Below are positions 33,040 to 43,780 of a stretch of DNA of 64,000 nt, one piece after another. The translations under genes and the position numbers were made by a program. Source of the DNA: Oreohelix idahoensis (Eukaryota > Mollusca > Gastropoda > Stylommatophora > Oreohelicidae); the NCBI GenBank assembly GCA_024509875.1, contig JAMPIV010012171.1, positions 1 to 64,000 of the forward strand, in the 5' to 3' direction. Numbering within the stretch: the stretch's first letter is position 1; each line of letters opens with the position of its first letter. The notes beneath the pieces are model-generated. The model saw nothing but the letters and a program-made list of their open reading frames with translations. It ran no database searches and was not told the DNA's origin.

Positions 33040-35539
33040 TGTCGTAGATTTATGATAGAGGAATTAAGACTTGGGTTGGTTCCTTCTGAATAGATTAGAA
33101 TGAGTGATAGCCACAGTGAGAGATGATAGTAGAAATAGATTTCCACGAGTGAGATGGTAGAAATCAATAGAGGCTCTCTCTGAAAAAACGAGAATCTTTT
33201 CTCTCTTTTAGCCTATCTTCTACAACAGATCTAGAGGAGTCAGACAGTCTATTGACTACATATATTAATATATATATATATATATATAACCACTCACGTG
33301 CACACACACACAATTGACGACATGTAGACGCACGCACGTGGGAAAAACTATAACAATAATTATATAGATATTTTGGAACGAGCTGACCCGACACACTGAT
33401 TAAGTTCAAGGGAATTTTAATTATCAGAAAATTCCATCACAACACATAAAATTACATCAAAGCATATACAAATAGTCATAAAGTCAATAAAAATGCTACA
33501 AGAATGATAGACCCATTTGTATGATCCTTCCCCTCGATGAATAGCCCACAGTCCTGTTAGAAGAAAAATGATAGCCCCAAAGAGTCACGGATACATATGA
33601 TTTAGTCTAAGTCTTCCCTTTAAAGGTATGAACAGACTTGGATACTCTGCTCTATCCTAAGGAAAAATACTTGTTAGCAACAAAACTTGCATAAGGAAAT
33701 TTAAGACAGCAAGAAAAACTGGGTGCAAAAATACCACAGTAAAGGAATCTCTCAGTCCTGCATTCACTCTATTCAGTCATCAGGGATCCCTGTCATACAT
33801 TCTTACCTACAATCGTGCTGTTGTTCGCCGTCTGGCGCAAACTTTATGACACTTCTCTACAGTGAACCTGTATTCTTTGGATAAAGAGAATCCCAGCTCT
33901 GCAGATACAGGTTTCTTCCACTGCTCCGGGGAGCTTTCACTTCACCAGTTTATTTTAAGATTACTGTTAAGTTCACTTGAATCAGATGGGGTAAGAAAGT
34001 TTAAACGGGCTCACAGTGTCAGAATCACGAGGTTTCCACTACTTAGGAAAAATGGCAGGTTTGTAACTTCGATCAAAGGTAAAATTCTGGGTCACACCAC
34101 AAGGTTTCAAAATCGTCGGAATGTTAGTTTCTTGTAATATGTTACTCGCCCCAAGAGCTGACATGTACTTGATGTTTTATCGGGAAGAATTTAATCTGGC
34201 TCGGTAGGAGCAGTTATTTCATTAAAATCTTAAAGTTCTTGTAAAGGTTAACACCAAGTCTTTAAGGAAAATGTTTTAGTTCTTCACAGATATTTCTCGT
34301 GTACTCAACGCTGGCAAAGTTGGGTCACCCCCAGTTTCACTGAATAAAGAAAGAACAACATATAAAATACTATACATACTATGTACTCCGGTTATAACTT
34401 ACATTATAAACTGCAAGCGGAGAGCTTGACTTATCATATAAAACTTCCCGTGAAATAAGTTAAATTCATAAAATCAATCATCATGAATTAGAAATATATA
34501 CGTATTTCATCAATACTCAGTGATCAATCTATGCAGTTATAAGTTAGTTTAAATATTCTCGACTTGTCAGTTAAATTGAATTATTTTATAGCTGCTTGAG
34601 TTTTAAGCTAGAAGTTATAATTTATTCTGCTTTCCACTGAAACACGTCAGCTAGCGAATATAACAGACTTATAAATCAACCCTACTGCACACAAAAAAAC
34701 TAATGAAATAAATCGGCGATTAACCCTTAATCACTCACAAATAATACTAGATATCTAATATTTACCTCCACACAGAACTACAGATTAAATACCACGCAAC
34801 TAGAATCCTTCAATATAATGGTAGTCTAGAACTCGGCAAAATGTTGCCAAGAAACTCAGAACTTTTTCAATATACAAGATATTTCCTAGCCCGAGTGATC
34901 TGTCTACTGCGAATCTTGAGTATGAATGACCATTCTAAAACTCTCTCGGGTAGATATATCTTAAACAGACAAAGGATGCACGCTATTTCGCAAACCCGAA
35001 ATAGCACCGGTATCTCCCCCTCTCCTAACACTTCACATTAGCTCAGACCCTGCCATAACCTGCCAAAACGCATCTTAACCCCTCACACGACATGTGGCCG
35101 TTCTGAGCGATGCATGTCTGGTGCTTTCCACACCTCAGGCCAAGCGACTGGCCGAAGGAGCGTGGTGTCAGGTGAAAATGTAGACGATATGTCTCATTTT
35201 AGAACGCTGCGTGAGTGTCATATCACACTTATCGCCGAGTGACTACCCTGAAGAAACGCCCGTGTCAGATGAAAATGTAAACAATTGTCTACATCTATGT
35301 CTGGCGAAACGAATTATCACACATTCCGTCTACCTGCAGCTACTGACATCTGATGTAATACAATGCGTACTCAGTAAGAGAAAAGAAACAGGTAAACGTC
35401 AGAATGGGAAAGTAAATTTTGTCGCAAACGAACGAATGCGAAAAACATGAAAAGGATGAAAGAGCGCTAATAAAGTAGAGGACACGGGTAGAAAAGAAAG
35501 AATATAGAAAATTTATTGATCATAAATATCTATGCGACA
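33040..35539. mobile_element. 2.5-kb TG...CA element in the 61-bp array (5-bp TSD), solo LTR candidate
   Basis: The block begins TGTCG and ends CGACA, a perfect 5-bp terminal inverted repeat. It is flanked by ATGAC at 33035-33039 and 35540-35544. Removing it with one ATGAC restores a correct 61-bp unit. No convincing coding frame lies inside, only a TA/CA microsatellite near 33260-33310. It would be an unusually long solo LTR; a non-autonomous LTR element is an alternative. Confidence 0.72.
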
Positions 35540-35544
35540 ATGAC

Positions 35545-36165
35545 CTTTGTGAACTATTACAGTTATTATTATCGTATTAGTAATAGCCTTTGTAAACTAT
35601 AACAATTATTGGCGTAAGTACTAATATTTCGGTTGTATTGGTATTGACCTGTGTGAACTATAACAGTTATTGGTGTAGGTACTAATGTTTGAGTTGTATT
35701 GGTAATGACCTTTGTGAACTATAACAGTTATTGGCGTAGGTACTAATGTTTGAGTTGTATTGGTAATTGCCTTTGGGAACTATAACAGTTATTGGCGTAC
35801 ATTCTAATATTAGAGTTGTATTGGTAATGACCTTTGCGAACTATAACCGTTGTTGGCATAGGTATAAATATTTGAGTTGTATTGATAATGACCTTTGTAA
35901 ACTACAACAGTTATTGGTAATGACCTTTGTAAACTATAACAGTTATTGATAATGACTTTTGTGAACTATTACAGTTATTGGCGTATTTACTAATATTTGA
36001 GTTGTATTGGTAATTACCTTTGTGAACTATAACAGATATTGGCGAAGGTACTAATATTCGAGTTGTCATGGTAATGACCTTTGTGAACTATAACAGTTAT
36101 TGGCGTAGGTACTAACATTTGAGTTGTCATGGTAATGGCCTTTGTGACCTATACCAGTTAATGGT
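35545..36165. repeat. 61-bp minisatellite, right block (about 10 copies)
   Basis: Same unit as 30888-33034, continuing after the 2.5-kb insertion, with some shortened units near 35890-35960. Confidence 0.93.
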
Positions 36166-36175
36166 ACAGATGTTT

Positions 36176-37330
36176 ATCATCATCATCATTTAGCTCTCTA
36201 AGGAACATAGGCCTTCAACAAACATATGCTAAATCGTCTTGTCACGTGCCATCAGGTCAAGGTCTTTCCACATCTTCTTCATGCCTATCAAGTCTGGCAC
36301 CAGGTCTCTTGTCCATGTGTTCTTTTGACTCCCTCTCTTGTCCTAGATATTCCAGAACCATGACTCCTTTGTTGCTTGACCTACGGATCATTCATTCAAT
36401 GTCCTTGACCCCCCAAAGTGCAAATGTCTTCAAAGAAAGTATGTCATGCCCTTCAGCTCAAGATCTTATCACAACTTCTTTACACCTCTTTATTTCTCTG
36501 TCTAATACTTGTACCTGTGTGTGTGTTGTTTGGTTTCCTTCAATTTGTCTTACTCTGGGGGATTCAGAACAAGGATTGCCTTGTAATGCTCTCATCTGTT
36601 TTTTTTATTAGCGTGTCTTATATCCTGCTCCAACGTCTCTTCATCACGTCGTATTCACGGACACTTGTCTGGTTCTTTTTTGGTTCTTGTCTGGTTCTTG
36701 TCTGGTTCTTGTAATTTCTTGTTCCACTGACACTTGTCTGGTTCTTGTCTGGTTCTTGTCATCTATTGTTCCACTGACACTCGTCTGGTTCTTGTCTGGT
36801 TCTTGTCATCTCTTGTTCCACTGACACTTGTCTGGTTCTTGTCTGGTTCTTGTCATCTATTGTTCCACTGACACTCGTCTGGTTCTTGTCTGGTTCTTGT
36901 CATCTATTGTTCCACTGACACTCGTCTGGTTGTTGTCTGGTTCTTGTCATCTCTTGTTCCACTGACACTTGTCTCGTTCTTGCCTGGTTCTTGTCATCTC
37001 TTGTTCCACTGACACTTGTCTTATTCTTGTCTAGTTCTTGTCTGGTACTTGTCATGTCTTGTTCCACTCACACTTGTCTGGTTCTTGTCTGGTTCTTGTT
37101 CCACTGTCACTTGTCTGGTCTTGTCATTTCTTGTTCCACTGGCATTTATCTGGTTCTTGTCTTGTTCTTGTCATCTCTTGTTTCACTGGCACTTATTTGG
37201 TTCTTGTCATCAGTTCGATGTTAGTCATATTGTGTCATGTCACTACAATCCTTCTATTTTCGAAATCAATTAGTTATGAAAGTCTGTAATTTTTGGTTGT
37301 GGTTTTTTGTTGTTCTACATGATTCAGAGC
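36176..37330 (-). pseudogene. LINE C-terminal region, expanded inside by a 47-bp minisatellite
   Basis: Read on the minus strand, 37330-37230 gives SESCRTT-like and KLQTFIT-like sequence matching SETWRTT and KLQTFIN of the LINE at 46.4 kb. The segment for MTRTRQVSVEQ is then repeated many times (36660-37210), and the tail with GACRDQTI-like and CSLES-like sequence ends at the ATC tract near 36180. It is the same family as the full-length LINE at 43628. Confidence 0.78.
36660..37210 (-). repeat. 47-bp minisatellite derived from LINE coding sequence
   Basis: The plus-strand unit is TTCCACTGACACTTGTCTGG then TTCTTGTCTGGTTCTTGTCA. The minus strand of each unit is the LINE codons for TRTRQVSVEQ with an internal 11-bp duplication (TGGTTCTTGTC). 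About 11 copies, some shortened. Confidence 0.88.
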
Positions 37331-37369
37331 TGTACAGTCGGACAACGTATTTCATCTAGTCTTACTGGA

Positions 37370-37570
37370 ACACACGCCACAATCATCTTTTTTTTCGCTT
37401 TTTATGGGCCACGGAACCACCACTTTAGCTGGTCTCCATGCAGGAAGTCTGCTTCATGTATTCACATACTCATGCAGTGGTTTATTTTGCAATAAGTTGT
37501 ACGGGAGGTTGCCAGCTCCATGTAGAACCCCATGTTAATTGCCCTCTACGACATGCCTGAGGGAACAGTT
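37370..37570 (-). mobile_element. LINE 5'-UTR remnant
   Basis: Minus-strand GGCATGTCGTAGAGGGCAAT and ACATGGGG match, imperfectly, the 5' UTR of the full-length LINE (AGCATGTCGTAAAAAGCGAC, GGGCATGGGG near 43690-43730). Confidence 0.45.
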
Positions 37571-37751
37571 GTCCTATTTTATTCTTCATTTCATTAGCCC
37601 GCTCCCTTTCCCCCCACCCCACCCCCCTACCAGTGGCACACATCACAATGACTTCCTAAAAACAGCATTCTTATTTCATTCTTTTAGTAACGGCAGGGAC
37701 GAAATAAATCAGAGCTCATAAGTTAAGATATTAAATATTAATTTCACATAC

Positions 37752-37868
37752 CGTAAAGTATCCCAGGAAAAACCAGGTGATGGTGAGGACCCCACCCACA
37801 GACAAGATCACGATATCTTGTAGAAGTAAGTCACAGGTAACTGTCACAATAAACACAACCATGCTACT
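37752..37868 (-). CDS. Host membrane-protein gene, exon C
   Basis: The exon is 117 bp (39 codons), phase 0 at both ends. The acceptor is a ten-base T run followed by CAG, and the donor is TTTACG|GTATGTG. The product is almost wholly hydrophobic: SSMVVFIVTVTCDLLLQ, then a helix ending TWFFLGYFT, so it supplies one to two membrane segments. No stop codon occurs in this frame. It lies between LINE 5'-UTR debris and a poly-A-rich stretch with a second LINE cluster. Confidence 0.85.
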
Positions 37869-38102
37869 CTGAAAAAAAAAACATATTGAAATTGTTGTAG
37901 CTCATAGCTTGTCAGTCAAGAATGTTGTAAGTTGTCATGCATGTCGTAAAATTGTAATAAGTGAGGTATGGACGGACATGGCGTCGGCTTCCAATTCCGA
38001 TAAAAATATTTAAAAAAAAAACAACAACAACAAGAAAAAAAAACAAAGAAACAAACAAAAACATCACCTAAAATGGCAAGCCAAACAAAGTAAATAATTT
38101 AA

Positions 38103-38340
38103 GATGATAGAAAACTCTATACAGAGCGATGCACCAGGAAGAAATCTGATCACCAGAAGATGTCACCTCGTCTATCACATGTTTCGGCCCTTAATCTCCT
38201 TTACACTCTAATGGGGGCGAGCCCACTTGGGTCATGACTTTCAAGTGTCATCCTTCTGTTGTCTTGTGCAGAGCATTGAACCTACCCCAACGTGGTTGCT
38301 GCTTTCAACTTCACTACTGCTTTCTGCCAGCTGCAGGCAA
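38103..38340 (+). mobile_element. Second copy of the RNase H-LINE 3' segment
   Basis: GATGATAGAAAACTCTATAC onward, with CATGTTTCGGCCC and GAGCCCACTTGGGTCATGAC, repeats 26745-27000. It again abuts an opposite-strand RLE-type LINE piece. Confidence 0.8.
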
Positions 38341-38668
38341 TTGTAAAAGTAATCCGTATGTTGAACACAAATAACTGTCCCGTGTTCCATAGCCCGTTGC
38401 GGTTGTTCCACAGCCAGCACGATGCCCTTTCCGCAGTTTCGCTGAGCCTCTCAAGTGCCCTTGTTCTTGACTGTCCTTTCAAACCCAACAGTTTCAGTAG
38501 ATCATACACTGAGGCAGCCACTATTCCTCTTGCCCATACCTCAACAGCCATGACCCTTACAGCGAACTCATCGTATCTCAAGTCCGTGACCACATCATTA
38601 TACTTGGCTTTTTTGAATGAGTGTTGCTCGTCCAATTTGGATCCAAATGATATCGTCAGTTCAATCAA
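38282..38668 (-). pseudogene. RLE-type LINE C-terminal fragment, second copy
   Basis: IELTISFGSKLDEQHSFKKA, DVVTDLRYDEF, VRVMAVEVWARGIVA and LLKLLGLKGQSRTRAL match the last third of the frame at 27243-28415. The zinc finger and most of the nuclease are gone. The junction with the neighbouring plus-strand segment resembles that of the first copy. Confidence 0.8.
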
Positions 38669-38689
38669 ATTCTACTTGGTCATCCAAGA

Positions 38690-38875
38690 TGGACGCTAAG
38701 GAACTTTATGACACAAGTACAGAGAAAACCAAACGGTATTTGACTGGCTGGCTGGCTGACCTGTCTTCTTGTAGGAAAATGCCCAGATTTGGCACCTAGA
38801 ATGTTCGAACGTTTTAAAGGATAAAGAAGGCACGAACAGACCTTGCGCGTGTCCTGCAGGAAATTAAGACTTGAA
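38690..38875 (+). pseudogene. LINE endonuclease start fragment
   Basis: CRKMPRFGT, a stop codon, then NVRTF and ARTDLARVLQEIKT correspond to the RFGTWNVRTLN start of LINE endonucleases. It carries several stop codons. Confidence 0.6.
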
Positions 38876-39071
38876 TTGTTTGAAAGCATGTGTTGCTACG
38901 GGTGCTGAAGGCTAATTAATGAATGCTTATGTCATGTCAAGACAATATACTATGAAATGTTCAAATGGTGTCATGTTGATTCGTTAAGAACATCAAGGAA
39001 AGCTACACAGAGTATGTGAGGATATGTTCGCTCTGAAAGAAGCCAGTGGGAAAAGGTTGTGTTTGTACTCA

Positions 39072-39165
39072 CATTAGAAGTACACATTAGAAGTACACAT
39101 TATAAGTACCCATTAGACGTACATATTAAAAGTACACATTAGAAGTACACATCAGAAGTACACAA
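39072..39165. repeat. 15-bp tandem repeat
   Basis: ACACATTAGAAGTAC is repeated about six times with variants. A short LINE-like piece (FLGHVMRRRKLKC) follows at 39171-39212. Confidence 0.85.
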
Positions 39166-39488
39166 TCCATCTTCCTCGGACATGTGATGAGACGGAGAAA
39201 GCTGAAATGCGTTGTGATATCTGTATACATTACAATCAGCATCATTCATCATAACAATAAGCATCACGATAACCGTTTCTCCTCATCACAATCATCATAA
39301 CGCATTATCACATTCATCATTACTCTACATTACAATCAACTTCACTCCTCATCACAATCGGTATTACTCCGCATCGCAATGCTTGGAGGCATATCTAGAG
39401 TCATCCTTATATGACCACAAGCTATGCACAGTGCTATAATGTACAAATGTGCAAGTGAACCTCTCTCTGTGTCAAGCTAATTACTCCC

Positions 39489-39800
39489 TCATTGACTCTT
39501 GAAATCATTCCCACAATCCCAGGGATTCCCCTTGGGGAGAGACATACTGAGAACCCAGCATTGCACACTAAAGCTTGGAGGAATCAGTTGAATCACAGAC
39601 ATTACTCTGGCGTTTACCTGCATGCAGGAGGATCTCACTATGGACCCAATATAAGCACGGAGAGCTGAGAAGTGGCTCTGTGTAAGAAGAGACAAATCCT
39701 TGTCAGAGCCCAGAACTAGAGCATAGTATTTTAGCTCTGCATAGTTGGAGAACCCCCTTGGATAACGGGGAATGCCCAGTATGCCACGCATGACTGCTCT
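39489..39800 (-). pseudogene. LINE-like coding fragment, left arm of an inverted pair
   Basis: KLRAVMRGILGIPRYPRGF and YAELKYYALVLGS resemble the segment between reverse transcriptase and RNase H of some LINEs (the ILGVPRW-type motif). The nucleotide sequence from about 39590 to 39720 recurs in reverse orientation at 40970-41110. Assignment to LINE is by motif only. Confidence 0.45.
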
Positions 39801-40959
39801 TAGCTTGGGACCAGAAGTGATGATCCTTTAAATGCAAGCCAAGCTGGAGAAACTGGAGCATGACTTCAACTCAACACGTTTCGGAATGGCAGATAAGCCA
39901 CATGAAAAGTCTAGATCTATAGTGCAGATAATACCAAGGAGTCTTCATCTTGGTACCGGATCCAAAAGAACAAGAAGCCTAGCTGTCCTAGTTAAACAAC
40001 AACAATCTTCATCACAATCATGACAACTCCAAATGAAAATCAGCGTCACTGTCACGAAATGTGTTCGTTCTTTTTTTTCCAGTTGTCACTCCTCTCCGGT
40101 ATCATTACTTTGCCATTCTTTTTACTTGCTAATTCTTCCAGTATTCGTTGTTTCCGCTTTCATCTTTAAAAATTGTCATATTGCATCTTGCCAAACTTTT
40201 CATCTACCCCTCTCTTCTTATTACTTCCTCCCTTGTTATTGGCAACGCGTAGCGAAGGAGCAAACTTGCTACATTGAGTTTTCGCTTATTGCCAACTCCA
40301 GACAGAGTAAAAGTCGACACTGAGCGGCATTCCTATCGTTAACCCAGACTTTTTGTCTATGGAAGATACACGAAACCGTGTTTTCGCATGGTAAGGTGCT
40401 AGTTTGCAAACATGACGTGCCCAAATTTACGGTCGATGACAATCTTGGTGAAGATTAAGACAATGACAGTGATGTAATACTTACGGCTTTGTGGTGATAA
40501 ACAATTACAAGAAAAAACATCTTAGTAGATATAATCAGTGATAGATGTGTGAAGTAGTGAGTTTTTAAACATGGCATGCAAAAAGGAAAAAACAAGACCT
40601 TATATGGTTATGGAGTTTGAAAATCACATCTTATTTTGTCAAGCAGTAATGTTTTACATGTGAGATGAGGGTAGTGAAGGAATAGACCTCTACCAAAATA
40701 AAACCATTTTTTGCAATTTGTTTGCCCTTTGATCTGCTAAGATAGACTACCGATTGGACTTCTTCTCAAATTAGAAACCTGGGCGCGTATGCGTTAAATG
40801 TTGCTTACGTGCTACAGCGTTGTAAGACAACGACAGTGGCTTCCAGTTGCTTCGAGAAGAAATCATAGACAGCCAGGAACGTGGAAAATTAGGACCCAAA
40901 TATAGGACAGGCCATAGGACTAACCACTTTGCAAATTGGACTCTCTCTCCAATATGAAG
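39801..40959. other. No recognised feature
   Basis: Host intron between exons B and C. Open frames here are short and without motifs. Confidence 0.4.
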
Positions 40960-40964
40960 GGCCA

Positions 40965-41115
40965 AAATAGTGTGCTCTGGTTCTAGGCTCTACAAAGGAA
41001 TCGTCAAGTTCTACACTGAGCCACTTATAGCTCCCGTCGCTTGCCATCTAATCATTGTGAGATCCTCCTGCGTACATCTAACCAGGTAATAGCTGGTATT
41101 AAGTCTATGGTTCAA
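40965..41115 (+). repeat. Right arm of an inverted dispersed-repeat pair
   Basis: TGCTCTGGTTCTAGGCTCTA, ACACTGAGCCACTT and TGTGAGATCCTCCTGCGTAC match the reverse complement of 39590-39720 with scattered changes. Confidence 0.65.
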
Positions 41116-41459
41116 CCTTAATGTATAATGCTGGTTTATCAACACGTTTCATCACAGGGGGAAACGTAATGAGTGTGGCTACTTGATATCTCGAGCTGTA
41201 CCCAGGTAACATGAAGGTTTCCTGTTTCTAGGATCCACGATATGGAGGTGCCTCGAAGTCTTGGTTAGAGATTTAACCCTGGAATTCGCACAAGAGCAGC
41301 GTTATTAGTACGAGTATAACAAGTAATTCCTGTTGGACAGGTTAAGGGTGATGCACAAAACGTTTAACGCAGGGTATTGGCCTAAACTAGGTTCCGACTA
41401 TTGCCTTAACCATTACATGAGAACACATTTCTACTCATGTTTAAACACAAAATTCTTAC

Positions 41460-41645
41460 CTGCAGCTGAAGATCAAACTTAAGAAGATCTTGGAACACCA
41501 AAAGAGTAATGTAGAAGGTCTGAAGTGACTCATTAGCCCCCACCGTTCGGAATACAAGCCTTCGAGTCACGTGATATGTCCAAGCGATGAACAGTCCTTG
41601 AATGATCAATGCTGGACAAAATAGACACGTCACTATCAGCCGGGC
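41460..41645 (-). CDS. Host membrane-protein gene, exon B
   Basis: The exon is 186 bp (62 codons), phase 0 in and out. The acceptor is CTTTAACAG before GCCCGG and the donor is CTGCAG|GTAAGA. The product starts ARLIVTCLFCPALIIQ, a membrane helix, continues through a basic loop (THVTRRLVF-like), and carries TVGANESLQ and LLKFDLQLQ. These last two motifs look like a conserved loop and the start of the next helix. It is the best block to use for a homology search because it is the longest one free of simple sequence. Confidence 0.87.
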
Positions 41646-41679
41646 CTGTTAAAGTTGTACAGCAATGAAAAAAAAATTA

Positions 41680-41830
41680 CCACCATCATCATAATCATCG
41701 TCAGTGTCATCTTCATCATTATCATCATTCTTACTATCATACTCATAATTGATCATTATTTTTACCATCTTCTTCATTGTTATTAACATTATCATCTTTA
41801 CTAGCATCCTCATCACTACCATCTGTGTTA
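41680..41830. repeat. Degenerate ATC-rich simple sequence
   Basis: Imperfect ATC/ATT repeats just upstream of exon B's acceptor. Nothing else was recognised to 42850. Confidence 0.8.
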
Positions 41831-42851
41831 TATAACAAAAGTATAGAAGCTCTCAATTACATCTAATCACAGGTCTTTCAATGTATCCAACATTTTGTCT
41901 TTTATCCAGTCACAAACCCGTCTCTGTATCCACCCATCTGTCTTTCATTTTGGAGTTTTGTCTCTATGCCCGTGTAAAGTCGACACCACTTGTTTTTTCT
42001 ACCTGCTTTATCAGTGTTCATGCGTAGTGTGTAGCTCTTAATCACCGTCAATGCTTAAACCTTATCTTCTTCAATCCTGTACGTTCTATGGCGTTGGTGT
42101 TTTTAAACCTTTACATTGTCATCGTTCGAGTTCACAGATTGTAATTATCTACATTTAATCAAGTACAGTGAGGTTCGACTTCGCTTTTAGTTCTTTACAA
42201 CCAAGACCTTTTGGCTTTGCATCTTCTCATCATAAAAGGGGCATCACTATACATTGAAAACGTATGTAGGGAACTGAAAACGGTTTTCTAGATTTTATTT
42301 GTTCTCCCAGTTGTCAACATATGAACAACAGTAGAACAAAGTAAGACGTCTGCTCTCATGCTGTACTAGTTAATCAGCATCATCTTGTTTACAGTATTTA
42401 CTTTAATAAGTCACTGGTCATAGGTCGTCTGTCCGCTAGAAAATTTCTTCATTGCAGTTAATTCTTCTGCTGTGCTGCGTACTGTTTCTTGTTATGGTGT
42501 CCTATGTTCGTTGAGTTTTCTTTTATGCTGCTTGAAATTCTATGTACCGGTAAACTAAATTTCTGCATGAGACCAGTCTTCATCGGGGAGTAGTATATTC
42601 TTTCAAGTCTTATACATTTCTGGCTACCTCAGCAGTCCTTAACAAATTGTCACTTCACTGGGAAAATGTTTGTCTCTGCTAACACGAGCTACAAATGTTC
42701 TAAATTACTTCAATACGTTCCTTTTGTTTTGGACTCTCCTGTCCAAGAAATATTGCAGCTTGAATTTATCCTCACTATAAATATTAATAACTTCATTGTG
42801 TTCACGAACTATTATTTCAAGAACAGCTAGGGAGTTGAATCTTTCCTGTTA

Positions 42852-43178
42852 TCACAGACCGCCCCGCACGTGAAACGCAGGCGTCAAGCTCCTTCGTGCT
42901 AAACACTCACTACTGCTACGTTTCATGGTCTTCACTCGTTGATGAACTAAGTCGTCTGTAAATGGAATCTGTGTTTCTATCACTGGAGAATTATGAACAT
43001 TTTTTCTTGTCAGTGTAGAGAGGTTTTCCTTTACATATGAGAGCGACGTGTTTGCTGTCATGGGACTATCACTACTGACTATTGCAGCAAAGATCTGATC
43101 GCATGGCATCAGTGTAAATATATAGAAAAGCTGAAAACGGCACCAATGCAGCACCACAGTTACCTGAACCTTGTACAA
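42852..43178 (-). other. Open frame of unknown nature in the first visible host intron
   Basis: About 108 codons, with ordinary amino-acid composition (SPMTANTSLSYVKENLSTL, VKTMKRSSSECLARRS, ending TPAFHVRGGL). It is on the same strand as the host gene. CGTTTTCAG near 43135 could be an acceptor. It ends at a stop codon, so it might be an alternative terminal exon, an old processed copy or chance. I do not recognise it. Confidence 0.25.
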
Positions 43179-43319
43179 CTTTCATGCCTCTTCTTCAAGG
43201 GAATTAACTAAAAATATTTTTATATTTTACGGTTATCTCTCTTACATTATCTTTCGTTAACTGCCCTAAAATTCCACATCAAAATCCACTAGGGTAATAC
43301 GATGTTTACTAATATGTGT

Positions 43320-43545
43320 ATATCATTTTAGTATATGTCACAAACATTTGCTTACCAACTACTGTATATCATGTCAGCACTTAACTACTTATCAGATGTT
43401 GTATATCATTGTAGAAAGTATCAACTTATCTATTTAGCAACTCTTGTATATCATTCCAGAAAGTATCAACCTATTCACTTAGCAACTCTTGTATATCATT
43501 TCATCAAGCATCAACTGATCAACTTACAAACTCCTGTAAATATCA
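43320..43545. repeat. 45-bp tandem repeat, distal block
   Basis: About five diverged copies of CTCTTGTATATCATTCCAGA plus AAGTATCAACCTATTCACTT. It is the same family and orientation as the array at 51370-51610, from which it is separated by the LINE cluster. Confidence 0.85.
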
Positions 43546-43549
43546 TTGA

Positions 43550-43627
43550 TAAAAAAACAGAAGGAAGGACATCACAATTATGGTTCGCGACCTAAATGTA
43601 AAAATAGGAACAGTCAACACAAGGTTT
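43550..43627 (+). pseudogene. Left part of an older LINE copy that received the full-length LINE
   Basis: GACATCACAATTATGGTTCG and ATAGGAACAGTCAACAC correspond to the GDMNAKIGTVN region of the endonuclease. The other part of this target copy lies at 46865-46985. Confidence 0.78.
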
Positions 43628-43780
43628 CACCCGTGTGTTACCGGGGCCCGAAAGGGGAGCAAAGAATAGTAACACTGTCCCCTACCAAGCATGTCGTAAA
43701 AAGCGACTAAGGAGGGTTGGGCATGGGGCCGGTTACACCATCCTGTAAAAAAATTTAAACCACAAAAAACGTCAACAAAT

